Of a stretch of 14,447 nt of DNA, positions 1 to 6,810 are shown in pieces. The position numbers and the translations under genes were made by a program. Source of the stretch: Coriobacteriia bacterium (GTDB taxonomy: Bacteria; Actinomycetota; Coriobacteriia; WRKU01; WQUG01). Position 1 is the first letter of the stretch. Each line of letters starts with the position of its first letter. The stretch spans positions 1 to 14,447 of the forward strand of contig WREJ01000012.1 in the NCBI GenBank assembly GCA_009779395.1, read 5' to 3'. The notes beneath the pieces are model-generated. The model worked only from the letters and a program-made list of their open reading frames with translations. It ran no database searches and was not told where the DNA came from.

Positions 1-82
1 AATTGCTGCAATTAGCAACATTAACCTAGATTTTTCTGAGAGCCCCCCCCCCCCCACGGAATTTGGGAATTCTGACGCTCAT
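1..82 (-). other. Possible start of a phase-variable ORF crossing the poly-G tract
   Basis: A minus-strand ATG at 80-82 begins a frame reading MSVRIPKFRGGGG across the tract. With 13 G it stops at TAG (26-28) after 18 codons. With 12 G the frame would continue LSEKSRLMLLIAAI and stay open to the window edge, giving a basic stretch then a hydrophobic one, like a membrane or signal segment. With 14 G it stops soon after the tract. A TAGAAT -10-like hexamer lies upstream (175-180, minus). The Shine-Dalgarno match is weak (AAGTGAG). This is speculative because the downstream part is outside the window; the alternative is that the tract belongs to a plus-strand gene tail or is non-coding. Confidence 0.2.
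43..55. repeat. C13 homopolymer (poly-C/poly-G) tract
   Basis: Thirteen consecutive C residues on the plus strand. Homopolymers of this length are prone to slipped-strand mispairing, and in many bacteria they switch genes on and off by frameshift or by changing promoter spacing. Here the tract lies within short open frames on both strands, and a change of one base alters which frame stays open. It is unique in this window. A sequencing or assembly length error is also possible. Confidence 0.9.
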
Positions 83-118
83 GGCAGTCTCACTTTCGTT
101 TCGGTGTCATCTACCTAT

Positions 119-133
119 CGGCCATAGTGGCCG
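119..133. repeat. Perfect inverted repeat CGGCCA-TAG-TGGCCG
   Basis: Two 6-base arms are separated by TAG. No T run follows on either strand, so it is a poor intrinsic terminator. It could be a protein-binding dyad or a small hairpin. On the plus strand its loop is exactly the stop codon of the frame open from base 2. On the minus strand it lies 36 bases upstream of the small ATG frame at 82. Confidence 0.45.
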
Positions 134-336
134 TCATTTCACATAAAAACAGCACCATTTTTTGTGCACAGGAAATTCTAGCATGGTGGATATGTTCTTC
201 TTAAAGTGTTCATTTTTTGATACATATGCTGGCTGCGTGAAGCAAGCCGTGCTGCTACGGTGAACTCTTTGTAGTTTTGTGGTCTGAATTTATTTTTTTC
301 TTTGCAGCGTGCAATTATAACCACTGTGCAAATTCG

Positions 337-359
337 CACACATGACCACACACATGACC
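337..359. repeat. Tandem CACACATGACC repeat upstream of the regulator gene
   Basis: CACACATGACC occurs at 337-347 and again at 349-359 (period 12), followed by a partial third copy, CACATG, at 360-365. The pair lies 23 bases before the regulator ATG at 383. Direct repeats in this position could be an operator for autoregulation by the XRE-like product; that role is inference. Confidence 0.5.
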
Positions 360-382
360 CACATGCAGGTGAAAGGAGTCCG

Positions 383-766
383 ATGACCGACGAACAAAAT
401 CTGTACGTCCATAACCGCCGCGCGCTGAAACGTGCCTTTTCAGAACCTCATATTGCGCAGCGATTTGGACAAATACTCAAACGCACGCGCATCAAAGCAA
501 ACTTGACCCGACCAGAATCTCTATCACGAGCACTGCATGATTGTTGTGGAGTACACCACTCGCCTCGTAGCATTTATCGCTACGAAAGCGGTGAACATTC
601 ACCACCTTTAGAATTTGTCGTCGCAACTTCTTTAATCGCACCAAATATCTTTAGTGACCTTTTAACAGAAGTCCTGTCGCCTGGCATCATCGAAGAGATT
701 AAGCCCTTTAATGTGCCTGTTTATTATGATGGTAGTGGGCAGCTGAAGTTGTTTAAGCATAATTAA
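383..766 (+). CDS. XRE-like helix-turn-helix protein (127 aa)
   Basis: This is a small probable DNA-binding regulator. Residues about 28-90 follow the Cro/C1-type helix-turn-helix pattern: RFGQILKRTRIKANLT, then a Leu-rich helix, then RSIYRYESGEHSPPLE, which matches the typical 'sIsryExGxxxPsle' end of the domain. The insertion between the two halves (HDCCGVHHS) is longer than usual. The C-terminal 35 residues are not recognised. The frame extends upstream to an ATG at 302, but I chose the ATG at 383 because AAAGGAG (372-378) sits just before it. No partner gene is visible on its strand. It may regulate itself through the tandem repeat upstream, or a gene off the left edge. The HTH class is fairly clear; the target is unknown. 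Confidence 0.7.
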   Translation: MTDEQNLYVHNRRALKRAFSEPHIAQRFGQILKRTRIKANLTRPESLSRALHDCCGVHHSPRSIYRYESGEHSPPLEFVVATSLIAPNIFSDLLTEVLSPGIIEEIKPFNVPVYYDGSGQLKLFKHN

Positions 767-780
767 ATAAGCACCAATTG

Positions 781-799
781 GAGCGCGCCTGGCGCGCTC
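781..799. terminator. GC-rich hairpin between convergent genes
   Basis: GAGCGCGCC and GGCGCGCTC form a perfect dyad around a single T (in practice an 8-bp stem with a CTG loop). It lies 14 bases after the regulator stop codon and overlaps the last base of the rmuC stop codon (TAG, 799-801, minus), so it could serve both directions. Neither side has a clear U tract, so termination is inferred from position and stem strength. Confidence 0.6.
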
Positions 800-2052
800 T
801 ACTCTGCCAATTCAGGCTTACTAAAACCTTGAGGTGTACTATCAATTTGCTGCGCTGCGGGAAGTTCTTTGCTCAAATCAAGTTTTCGCAACTTATCAGC
901 TTGTGTCAGCAGGTTGCGTTCCAAACTCGAGGCAAATTCATTGTAGGATTTGACGGTTTTCTCTAAATTGCCCTTCAGTTTTGTGCTGTGACCCGCAAGC
1001 GTTGCCATGCGCCTTAACAATTCTTTGCCGGCTTCGACGATTTCTTGGGCGTTTTCTGTTGCCTCTTGTTGCTGCCAGGCATAGGCGATGGATTTGACTA
1101 TTGACCACAAGGTTACGGGACTTGCCAAGGCTACGCGCTGCGAAAAGGCATAGTCAACCAGCTGTGGATCAGCCTCAAGCGCTGCAGAAAGCAAAGCTTC
1201 TGCCGGCAAAAAGGCCACAACAAAATCAGGAGCACCCGGCAGCGACTCGCCGTATTCTTTGCGTGCCAGGGCTTTGACGTGGTCTTTTAGTGCCGCAGCG
1301 TGTTTTTTCAGCAAGTCATCACGGCGACGCAGCTCATCGGGGTCAGCACTCAAGGGGATTTCGCATGCTTTGTCATAGCTGCCAAAAGGCACCTTTGCGT
1401 CAATGGGAACAATACGTCCATTGGGCAGTTTCAGCAAAAAGTCTGGTCTGATGCGCGTGTTTTCTTGCGCACCTGCAGCTGTTGTTGACTGACGCTCAAA
1501 GTGTACCGTCTCGATAAGGCCAGCGTTTTCAAAAATCTGTTCCAGCTGGACTTCTCCCCAGCGGCCACGTTCTTGTGATTTGGTCAAGGTACCTGCCAAG
1601 GTATTGGTTGTTGCCTGCAGCTGTCCAATGGTTTTGCTTAGGTTCTCGTCTTGGCGCAGGCGCGCTTCTTCTAGTTCTGATATTTTGCGCTGCATGGTCT
1701 CGACACTTTTTGACACCGGTGCTAGCTTTTCGATGACCTTGCTTTCCTGCTGCTGTTCAGCAATTTTCTGCTGGTGCAAACCCGCCAGCTGCGCCTCGGC
1801 TTTTTCTAGCTGCTGCTGATAGGCGTCAGATTGCGCGCCTAAACGCGCATTGTCCTCGCGCAGACTCGCTATTTCTGTCTGCGTGCTTGTCAGTGATTGC
1901 TGGACGTCCTGCAAATTTGCCTCAAGAGCTGTTGCTTGCTCTGCGCGTTTTTTTGTCTGAGCGTTTTTTTGCGAAGTCAGTAGCACCATTACTGTCGCGC
2001 CAACCGCCACTCCTAGCACGGCTCCAATCACTATCGCTGCAATAATTTCCAT
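799..2052 (-). CDS. rmuC: DNA recombination protein RmuC (417 aa)
   Basis: RmuC-family protein. Family members are membrane-anchored coiled-coil proteins with a PD-(D/E)XK-like nuclease fold, implicated in limiting recombination at inverted repeats and, in some bacteria, in defence. Visible here are an N-terminal membrane helix (residues about 3-26), a long Gln/Glu/Lys-rich coiled coil (about 30-160), and the conserved RmuC domain beginning GRWGEVQLEQIFENAGL. The domain continues with RPDFLLKLPNGRIVPIDAKVPF, whose PIDAK is the nuclease-like core (Asp...Asp-Ala-Lys pattern). The length is normal for the family. The ATG at 2052 is 18 bases from the upstream methyltransferase stop codon, so the two are probably cotranscribed; the ribosome site is weak (AAGG). 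The identification is firm and the molecular role is only partly known. Confidence 0.92.
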   Translation of the reverse strand: MEIIAAIVIGAVLGVAVGATVMVLLTSQKNAQTKKRAEQATALEANLQDVQQSLTSTQTEIASLREDNARLGAQSDAYQQQLEKAEAQLAGLHQQKIAEQQQESKVIEKLAPVSKSVETMQRKISELEEARLRQDENLSKTIGQLQATTNTLAGTLTKSQERGRWGEVQLEQIFENAGLIETVHFERQSTTAAGAQENTRIRPDFLLKLPNGRIVPIDAKVPFGSYDKACEIPLSADPDELRRRDDLLKKHAAALKDHVKALARKEYGESLPGAPDFVVAFLPAEALLSAALEADPQLVDYAFSQRVALASPVTLWSIVKSIAYAWQQQEATENAQEIVEAGKELLRRMATLAGHSTKLKGNLEKTVKSYNEFASSLERNLLTQADKLRKLDLSKELPAAQQIDSTPQGFSKPELAE

Positions 2053-2070
2053 AGCCTTGTTTGCTGCTTT

Positions 2071-2889
2071 CTATTCGTTTGTCTGGTCGTTGTTACACGG
2101 CGTATTCAGCAGGTACATGACAATGCCACTTGCCACCGACACGTTCAGGCTTTCTGCGCCTGGCTGTAGAGGAATACGAAAACGGTAGTCACAACCCTGC
2201 AGTACTTCGGGAGAAATGCCGCTGCCTTCGCCGCCAATCAGCAGGGCGATTTTGTCCTGCGAGGTCAAGTCTGCTGGCAGTGTTTCACTTCCCGAAAGGT
2301 CAGCAGCAATGACGGTAAAGCCGGCTTCTTTTAACTGTATGACCTGATCAAAGATGTCGCCTACTGTGCTCGGAACATACAAGCTAGCACCCATGGCAGC
2401 ACGAATCGCCTTAGGAGAAAAGACCTGCGCGCAGCCCTCTGACAAAAAGACCGCTTGGTAGCCCAGGCAATGTGCGTTGCGCATAATCGCACCAACATTT
2501 TTAGGGTCCTGGACACCCTGCAGCACAACTACACGCTGCAAGGTGGCAAGGTCAATATGAAAGTCAGGCATCTGAAAGACACCCAAAATACCCTGACTGG
2601 TCTTCAGTTCAGAAAGAGAGCTAAACAGTGCATCATCAATAACGTGCTGGACGCCCTCCGCCGCCTCTGCCCCTACCTCTGCATTCTTTAGATAGTAGCT
2701 TTCGCTGACAATGGTGTAAAGGCAATTGAGGCGTGTGTATGCCTCGTCATAGGTCTTTTGCCCCTCGACCAGCACGACATTATCGCGCTTGCGATACTTT
2801 GGCACAGTGTAGGACTTGATTTTTTTGTACAGGTCATTGTCCTTGCTGCGTATGGGCTGCAATTTTTCCATAGCACGACTATACCGCAT
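2071..2889 (-). CDS. TrmH/SpoU-family RNA 2'-O-methyltransferase (272 aa)
   Basis: SpoU (SPOUT) family enzyme that transfers a methyl group from S-adenosylmethionine to a ribose 2'-OH of rRNA or tRNA. The N-terminal substrate-binding part contains LVEGQKTYDEA (about 40-50). The three SPOUT motifs are present: DPKNVGAIMRNA (128-139, with the conserved Asn and Arg), ALLIGGEGSGISPE (215-228), and IPLQPGAESLNVSVASG (239-255), which forms the cofactor knot. The architecture resembles 23S rRNA Gm2251-type methyltransferases (RlmB/TsnR-like); the exact target cannot be told. No good ribosome site precedes the ATG at 2889; a second ATG at 2871 (MEKLQ) is an equally plausible start. A small dyad (2899-2911) sits just upstream. 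The adhesin gene ends 44 bases upstream and rmuC follows 18 bases downstream, so this gene may be read from the adhesin promoter. Confidence 0.88.
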   Translation of the reverse strand: MRYSRAMEKLQPIRSKDNDLYKKIKSYTVPKYRKRDNVVLVEGQKTYDEAYTRLNCLYTIVSESYYLKNAEVGAEAAEGVQHVIDDALFSSLSELKTSQGILGVFQMPDFHIDLATLQRVVVLQGVQDPKNVGAIMRNAHCLGYQAVFLSEGCAQVFSPKAIRAAMGASLYVPSTVGDIFDQVIQLKEAGFTVIAADLSGSETLPADLTSQDKIALLIGGEGSGISPEVLQGCDYRFRIPLQPGAESLNVSVASGIVMYLLNTPCNNDQTNE

Positions 2890-2933
2890 GTGGCAGACAG
2901 AGGGAACCTCTTTTGAAAGCTTGCTGGCTGCTG

Positions 2934-5900
2934 TTAGCTTTTGGGCTGCCGTCGCTGCCTCTGTTTTTGCAGCAGATAGCCACTGCCTGCCAGCAAGATA
3001 AAGCCAATTGTTACTGCCAGCATCACAGCCGCATGACCCGTTGCTGTGTTAAGGCCTGTGGGTATCACAAAGTATTCGGCGGGAACACAGATAGCAAAGC
3101 CGTTGTTGCCCGTGGCGGGAATAACGTTGTCACCCAGAAAGGCTCGACCCGTCACCCTGTCAATACCAATAAGGTTGTCAGAATTAATATGTGCTACCCG
3201 CGTCCTGTCGGGGTTCAGCGTAAAAACGTGCCAGCCAGAATATGCCGTAAAGTAGGTACTGGGGACAGGAAAGGCAGATGCAGCCGTGTTTCCAACCCGC
3301 AGCCACACCAGCTGATCCTCGATGTCTGCCCTGCTAAGGATTGCCTGGTTTTGCGCACCGGGGGACTGAATGTAGGCATGACCTGCACCCACCGCCTTTA
3401 GGTCGCCTGCAACTATCAGCGAGCTACCAGCAGGAACCATACCAAAGCCAGCAGCGTCAATACCCTCGCCTGCCTGCACAGTAATGTGCCCAAACTGGTC
3501 GTACTCCCCATAGGTCTCCAGAGCAGCCCGCGAACCACCATTTTTAATAGTGCCTGCCGTTGCAAGCAACAGCCGCCTGTTAATGTTCATTTCGGTAAAG
3601 CCCGTAACACCGACTCCGCCAACGTTTATTTCGCGAGGTAGTCCATCTGCCGGAACATAGCTTTCGCGTTCAGCCAGTGGATGTTCGGGATCATCTGACT
3701 GGGGACCAACGTTGATGACCGCACGTCTGCCCTGTGCAGCACTTTGGGCGGCAATGGCATTGGTCAGTGTATTGTCTGTAGCAACAGTACCGGTAAAGCC
3801 ATTTCCTGACGACAGACCCTTGATGGTGCCTGCTGACACCAGATTGATTTCGACATCACGCAGCAACATGCGCGAGGCACCTGTTCCTGTCAGGTTCTCG
3901 TAGCTGGTTGCAAACAGATTGCCAATGCTTGAGTCTGGTGCATTAATGTTCATCGTAATGCGCCCCGCCCGCGTATTGTCACTGGTGCCCGAAAGAAAGG
4001 AATCACCATAGATGTTCATACCACTTAAGAGGTCAGTATTTGCGTCGTCAGTAAAAATGTTCAGTTCGATGGTGTTGTTTCTGTTGGTACCTAAAATACT
4101 TGCAGCAGAAGCAGCAGTTGATCGTCCCGCACTGACGGCGTTTGCATCGGTTGTAGCAAATCCGTAGCGATTTCCTCGCAAATCAATGGTCATGTAGGCA
4201 TTGCCAAAAATGGTACCCGCATTGGTAGGGCCTGCCGAGAAACCAATCGGAACATCTGCTGGCACCCCGCGAAAGTCGCCGCCGCGTATCACTATTTTTG
4301 AATCCCCGCTGGTGTAATGCCGCGCCGATGCACCATAGGTTCCTCCCATAGAAGCATTGATAATAGCAGTATGAGGAGGAGGGGTATCCATGACTTCAAC
4401 ACTGACGTTGCCGTCATGCCAGTGGTCGTTCCAGCCGCCACCAGAAAGAAACCATTCCACCTGACCTCCATGGACCTCTGCTCGGCTGTCTCCGACAAAA
4501 ACATAGGTGTCATAGCCAGCACCCTCAAGTGTATCAACCACACCTGAATGCAGTTCTATGTGGCTGTCTCCTATAAGGACGCCACCAAAGCTTGCTCCGT
4601 AGGTCCAGCGTGCGCGGACTTCTTTCAGTACGAGGGTGGTGTCTCCGACAATGCAGATGCTGTTGCTGTTGCTTTCTATTCCGCCACCGCCAACCAAGTC
4701 AAAGTCGGTGCTTCTACCCTGTGTTGCCTGAGCTGCAGTCGCTGATACACGATACGCATAACTGTTGGCATCCCTTTGGTAAACCAGACCATCGGTACCA
4801 ATCGCAGAATAGATGTTGCCTTTGATATAGCCACCACAGCCTGCACCACGAAAATAGCCCGGGCCAGCAAGTTCAGAGATATGACCTGAACGTACTATGT
4901 TGGTCACATTGCCATACACACGAAAGCCTGCCGCTGCTTCGGCGCGTGCCCTGCCAACTTCGACATTGCTAACGCGCCCCGTTGCCAGTGACCCCACAAA
5001 GCTGCCTGGACCTGTTGCCCAGGTTTCATTAATTAGTGTAATTGATGTTCCATAGCCACCCACTGCCTGAAGGCCAGTGTATCCACCACTGGTTCTGCCA
5101 CCTGCCTTGACAATGTTGATGATGTTTCCGGTGATGGTGCCGCGTACCGTATTTGCGCCAATGTAGTATTTTCTGCCCGCCGTATAGCGGCTGGTGTCGA
5201 TGTCGTTTTTCAGTACATAGTCGCTGCTTTCCTGCAACTCTGAATAATCATTAGCAAGATTGCTAGTATCAACGGAACCGCCAGCAGTTGCTGCACCACC
5301 AATGCTACCATCACGCGAGCCACCAACAAAGTGACCTGCCCCAACTGCAGCATCTGTTGACGAGCCCAGTGTCGGCCCAAAGCGTCCTGGTCCGCTGATC
5401 GTATTGGTCACTCTCCCCCCGATGTCACCAAAATTGACGCCTCCCAAAAAGCTGTTCAGTCCACCAGTATTTGTTGCCATACCCGTGATGGTAGTGCTTA
5501 CGTCTCCGGTGACGTTTGCGCGTGCTACAGAACTGGTGCCGTTACCGCCACCACGCACATTTAGCAAGTTGCCACTGGTACCGTAAATACTGACAGCGGT
5601 GTTGCCATTGATGGTACCCACGTTCATGCCACCAAAAAAAGTTGAGTCACCAACACCTGTCGAATACACCTGAATGTGAACTGTCTCGTTTGCAGGAACG
5701 ATGCTACCGTTTGCGGCACCACCATAATAGCTCGTCGCACTGAGCTGCCAGGAATTGCCTGCCAGGGTCAGGTCGTAGCCATTCATATACACTATCGCAC
5801 CTAGGTCGTGGCGCAAATTGCGCAGGGTAATGTGCGAACCAAACCACGATGTCCCTCCTGTCAAAAAGGTACGCGAGCCAGCAGCTGCAGCAGTCATCGC

Positions 5901-6539
5901 CGCAGTGTCAGTAACGGGGTCAGCAGGTGATCCTGTCAACACCAGACCATTAACTCTGCCCGCCAAACCAGAAAAGGTACCGGCAGCACCCGTATTAGCA
6001 AAGCGCGCCTCGATACCACCGATTATGTTTGCGCCAATATAGACAATGTAGTCTGTCTGGGAGTCTGCACCATGAAACAAATCCGTCAATGCCGAAGTAA
6101 GGCCAGCAGCAGTTGCCGGATACGCTTGATAGTAGCCCTCACCGGGATCTCCCATCACCGCCATAACAACCAGTCGCGCTTCGTCACCAGGAAGCAGCGT
6201 ATTACCACCCAAGGGAGCATAAACACCAGCACCCCCCGACCGCTGGGGCAGGCTGCGCGCTGCCAAAACCGTGTCAGATTCTACCAGTGAAGGCTCGGCC
6301 AGCGCATGCTGCTGGTCAGACTCGCTAGACTCGTCAGAAAAAGGGTTCGTGTCGCCTGTTTCTTGCTGCCAGGAAAACCCTGTCTGCAGCAGACCGTCGC
6401 CTGTTTGGTTACCTCCGACAGCAAGAAAAATGCTACCGAAAATAAAGAGGATTGCAATCAGCACAACCAAGAGGGCAATGCTTAATCGCGAGAAGTCTTT
6501 CTGTGCATAGTTGCTCACTATTCGCCTGATACTGTTCAT
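2934..6539 (-). CDS. Large beta-helix-like surface adhesin with C-terminal sorting signal (1201 aa)
   Basis: Probable cell-surface adhesin. Residues about 18-42 form a hydrophobic signal/membrane segment after a basic N-terminus, followed by an acidic Ser/Gln-rich linker (45-90). The body is rich in Gly, Thr, Ser and Asn. It carries irregular repeats of the pattern FxGGxxxGxIxGNxxxxI: FFGGMNVGTINGNTAVSI (301-318), FLGGVNFGDIGGRVTNTI (364-381), FVGGSRDGSIGG (404-415), YYIGANTVRGTITGNIINIV (458-477), YFRGAGCGGYIKGNIYSAI (562-580). Degenerate copies continue to about 870. This is typical of right-handed beta-helix proteins. The C-terminus has FVIPTGL (1157-1163), a membrane helix (about 1169-1191) and a KQRQRR tail, like a sortase substrate. 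GGAG (6548-6551) precedes the ATG by 8 bases. No known enzymatic motif was seen, and the ligand is unknown. Confidence 0.8.
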   Translation of the reverse strand: MNSIRRIVSNYAQKDFSRLSIALLVVLIAILFIFGSIFLAVGGNQTGDGLLQTGFSWQQETGDTNPFSDESSESDQQHALAEPSLVESDTVLAARSLPQRSGGAGVYAPLGGNTLLPGDEARLVVMAVMGDPGEGYYQAYPATAAGLTSALTDLFHGADSQTDYIVYIGANIIGGIEARFANTGAAGTFSGLAGRVNGLVLTGSPADPVTDTAAMTAAAAGSRTFLTGGTSWFGSHITLRNLRHDLGAIVYMNGYDLTLAGNSWQLSATSYYGGAANGSIVPANETVHIQVYSTGVGDSTFFGGMNVGTINGNTAVSIYGTSGNLLNVRGGGNGTSSVARANVTGDVSTTITGMATNTGGLNSFLGGVNFGDIGGRVTNTISGPGRFGPTLGSSTDAAVGAGHFVGGSRDGSIGGAATAGGSVDTSNLANDYSELQESSDYVLKNDIDTSRYTAGRKYYIGANTVRGTITGNIINIVKAGGRTSGGYTGLQAVGGYGTSITLINETWATGPGSFVGSLATGRVSNVEVGRARAEAAAGFRVYGNVTNIVRSGHISELAGPGYFRGAGCGGYIKGNIYSAIGTDGLVYQRDANSYAYRVSATAAQATQGRSTDFDLVGGGGIESNSNSICIVGDTTLVLKEVRARWTYGASFGGVLIGDSHIELHSGVVDTLEGAGYDTYVFVGDSRAEVHGGQVEWFLSGGGWNDHWHDGNVSVEVMDTPPPHTAIINASMGGTYGASARHYTSGDSKIVIRGGDFRGVPADVPIGFSAGPTNAGTIFGNAYMTIDLRGNRYGFATTDANAVSAGRSTAASAASILGTNRNNTIELNIFTDDANTDLLSGMNIYGDSFLSGTSDNTRAGRITMNINAPDSSIGNLFATSYENLTGTGASRMLLRDVEINLVSAGTIKGLSSGNGFTGTVATDNTLTNAIAAQSAAQGRRAVINVGPQSDDPEHPLAERESYVPADGLPREINVGGVGVTGFTEMNINRRLLLATAGTIKNGGSRAALETYGEYDQFGHITVQAGEGIDAAGFGMVPAGSSLIVAGDLKAVGAGHAYIQSPGAQNQAILSRADIEDQLVWLRVGNTAASAFPVPSTYFTAYSGWHVFTLNPDRTRVAHINSDNLIGIDRVTGRAFLGDNVIPATGNNGFAICVPAEYFVIPTGLNTATGHAAVMLAVTIGFILLAGSGYLLQKQRQRRQPKS

Positions 6540-6720
6540 CTTACATGCTCCAGATCTGGCGGTCTAGCTGCAGTTAATCATTAATTATTCAATGTCATAT
6601 ATGATACTGAATGAATTTCATATAAACATCAGCTACCAATTGTATCCTGTGACGTAACAATCGGGGTCATTTCATAAATTTTTCATATTTTCTGAAGAAG
6701 AACGTGCACCATAAGCACAT
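6540..6720 (-). promoter_or_regulatory. AT-rich upstream region of the adhesin gene with TTTCATAT boxes
   Basis: Between the acetate kinase hairpin and the adhesin ATG lies an AT-rich leader. On the plus strand it has a perfect palindrome, TCATATATGA (6595-6604), plus TTTCATAT (6616-6623), TTTCATAA (6670-6677) and TTTCATAT (6681-6688); the last two are 11 bases apart, about one helical turn. These may be operator sites for a regulator of the adhesin. -10-like TATCAT and TACAAT hexamers are present on the minus strand, but neither has a good -35, so I do not place the promoter exactly. The GGAG ribosome site is at 6548-6551. Confidence 0.4.
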
Positions 6721-6757
6721 AAAGGGGCGTGCTCACCGTAGGTGAGCACGCCCCTTT
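6721..6757. terminator. Perfect 17-bp hairpin terminator after acetate kinase
   Basis: AAAGGGGCGTGCTCACC (6721-6737) and its exact complement (6741-6757) are separated by 3 bases. The arms start with A3 and end with T3, so a short U run closes the stem in both directions. It lies 53 bases past the ackA stop codon and insulates the adhesin gene from the metabolic and nuclease unit. Confidence 0.85.
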
Positions 6758-6810
6758 CAGACACTACTTGTAGTAAATTGCGTTATTGGTTAAAACTCCG
6801 CCTGCCCGTA

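Larger units (their letters stand above)
1..382. other. Regulatory/intergenic stretch at left edge
   Basis: No convincing gene is visible in this stretch. It contains a C13 homopolymer (43-55), a 6-bp perfect hairpin (119-133), T-rich runs (about 200-300) and a tandem repeat (337-359) just before the regulator gene at 383. A plus-strand frame is open from base 2 to a TAG at 125-127 (41 codons, running in from the left edge). It would encode a Pro run from the C tract and could be the tail of an off-window gene, but 41 open codons are not significant alone. On the minus strand a short ATG frame crosses the same tract. The stretch may be a divergent or tandem intergenic region; the window edge prevents a decision. 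Confidence 0.5.

Noticed and set aside
302..382. Upstream extension of the XRE-like gene to an ATG at 302
   Set aside because: The extension is translated from the repeat region and lacks a ribosome site, whereas AAAGGAG directly precedes the ATG at 383.
2913..3401. 162-codon plus-strand open frame
   Set aside because: It is opposite the C-terminal part of the adhesin, which carries the sorting signal and membrane helix; no protein family was recognised.
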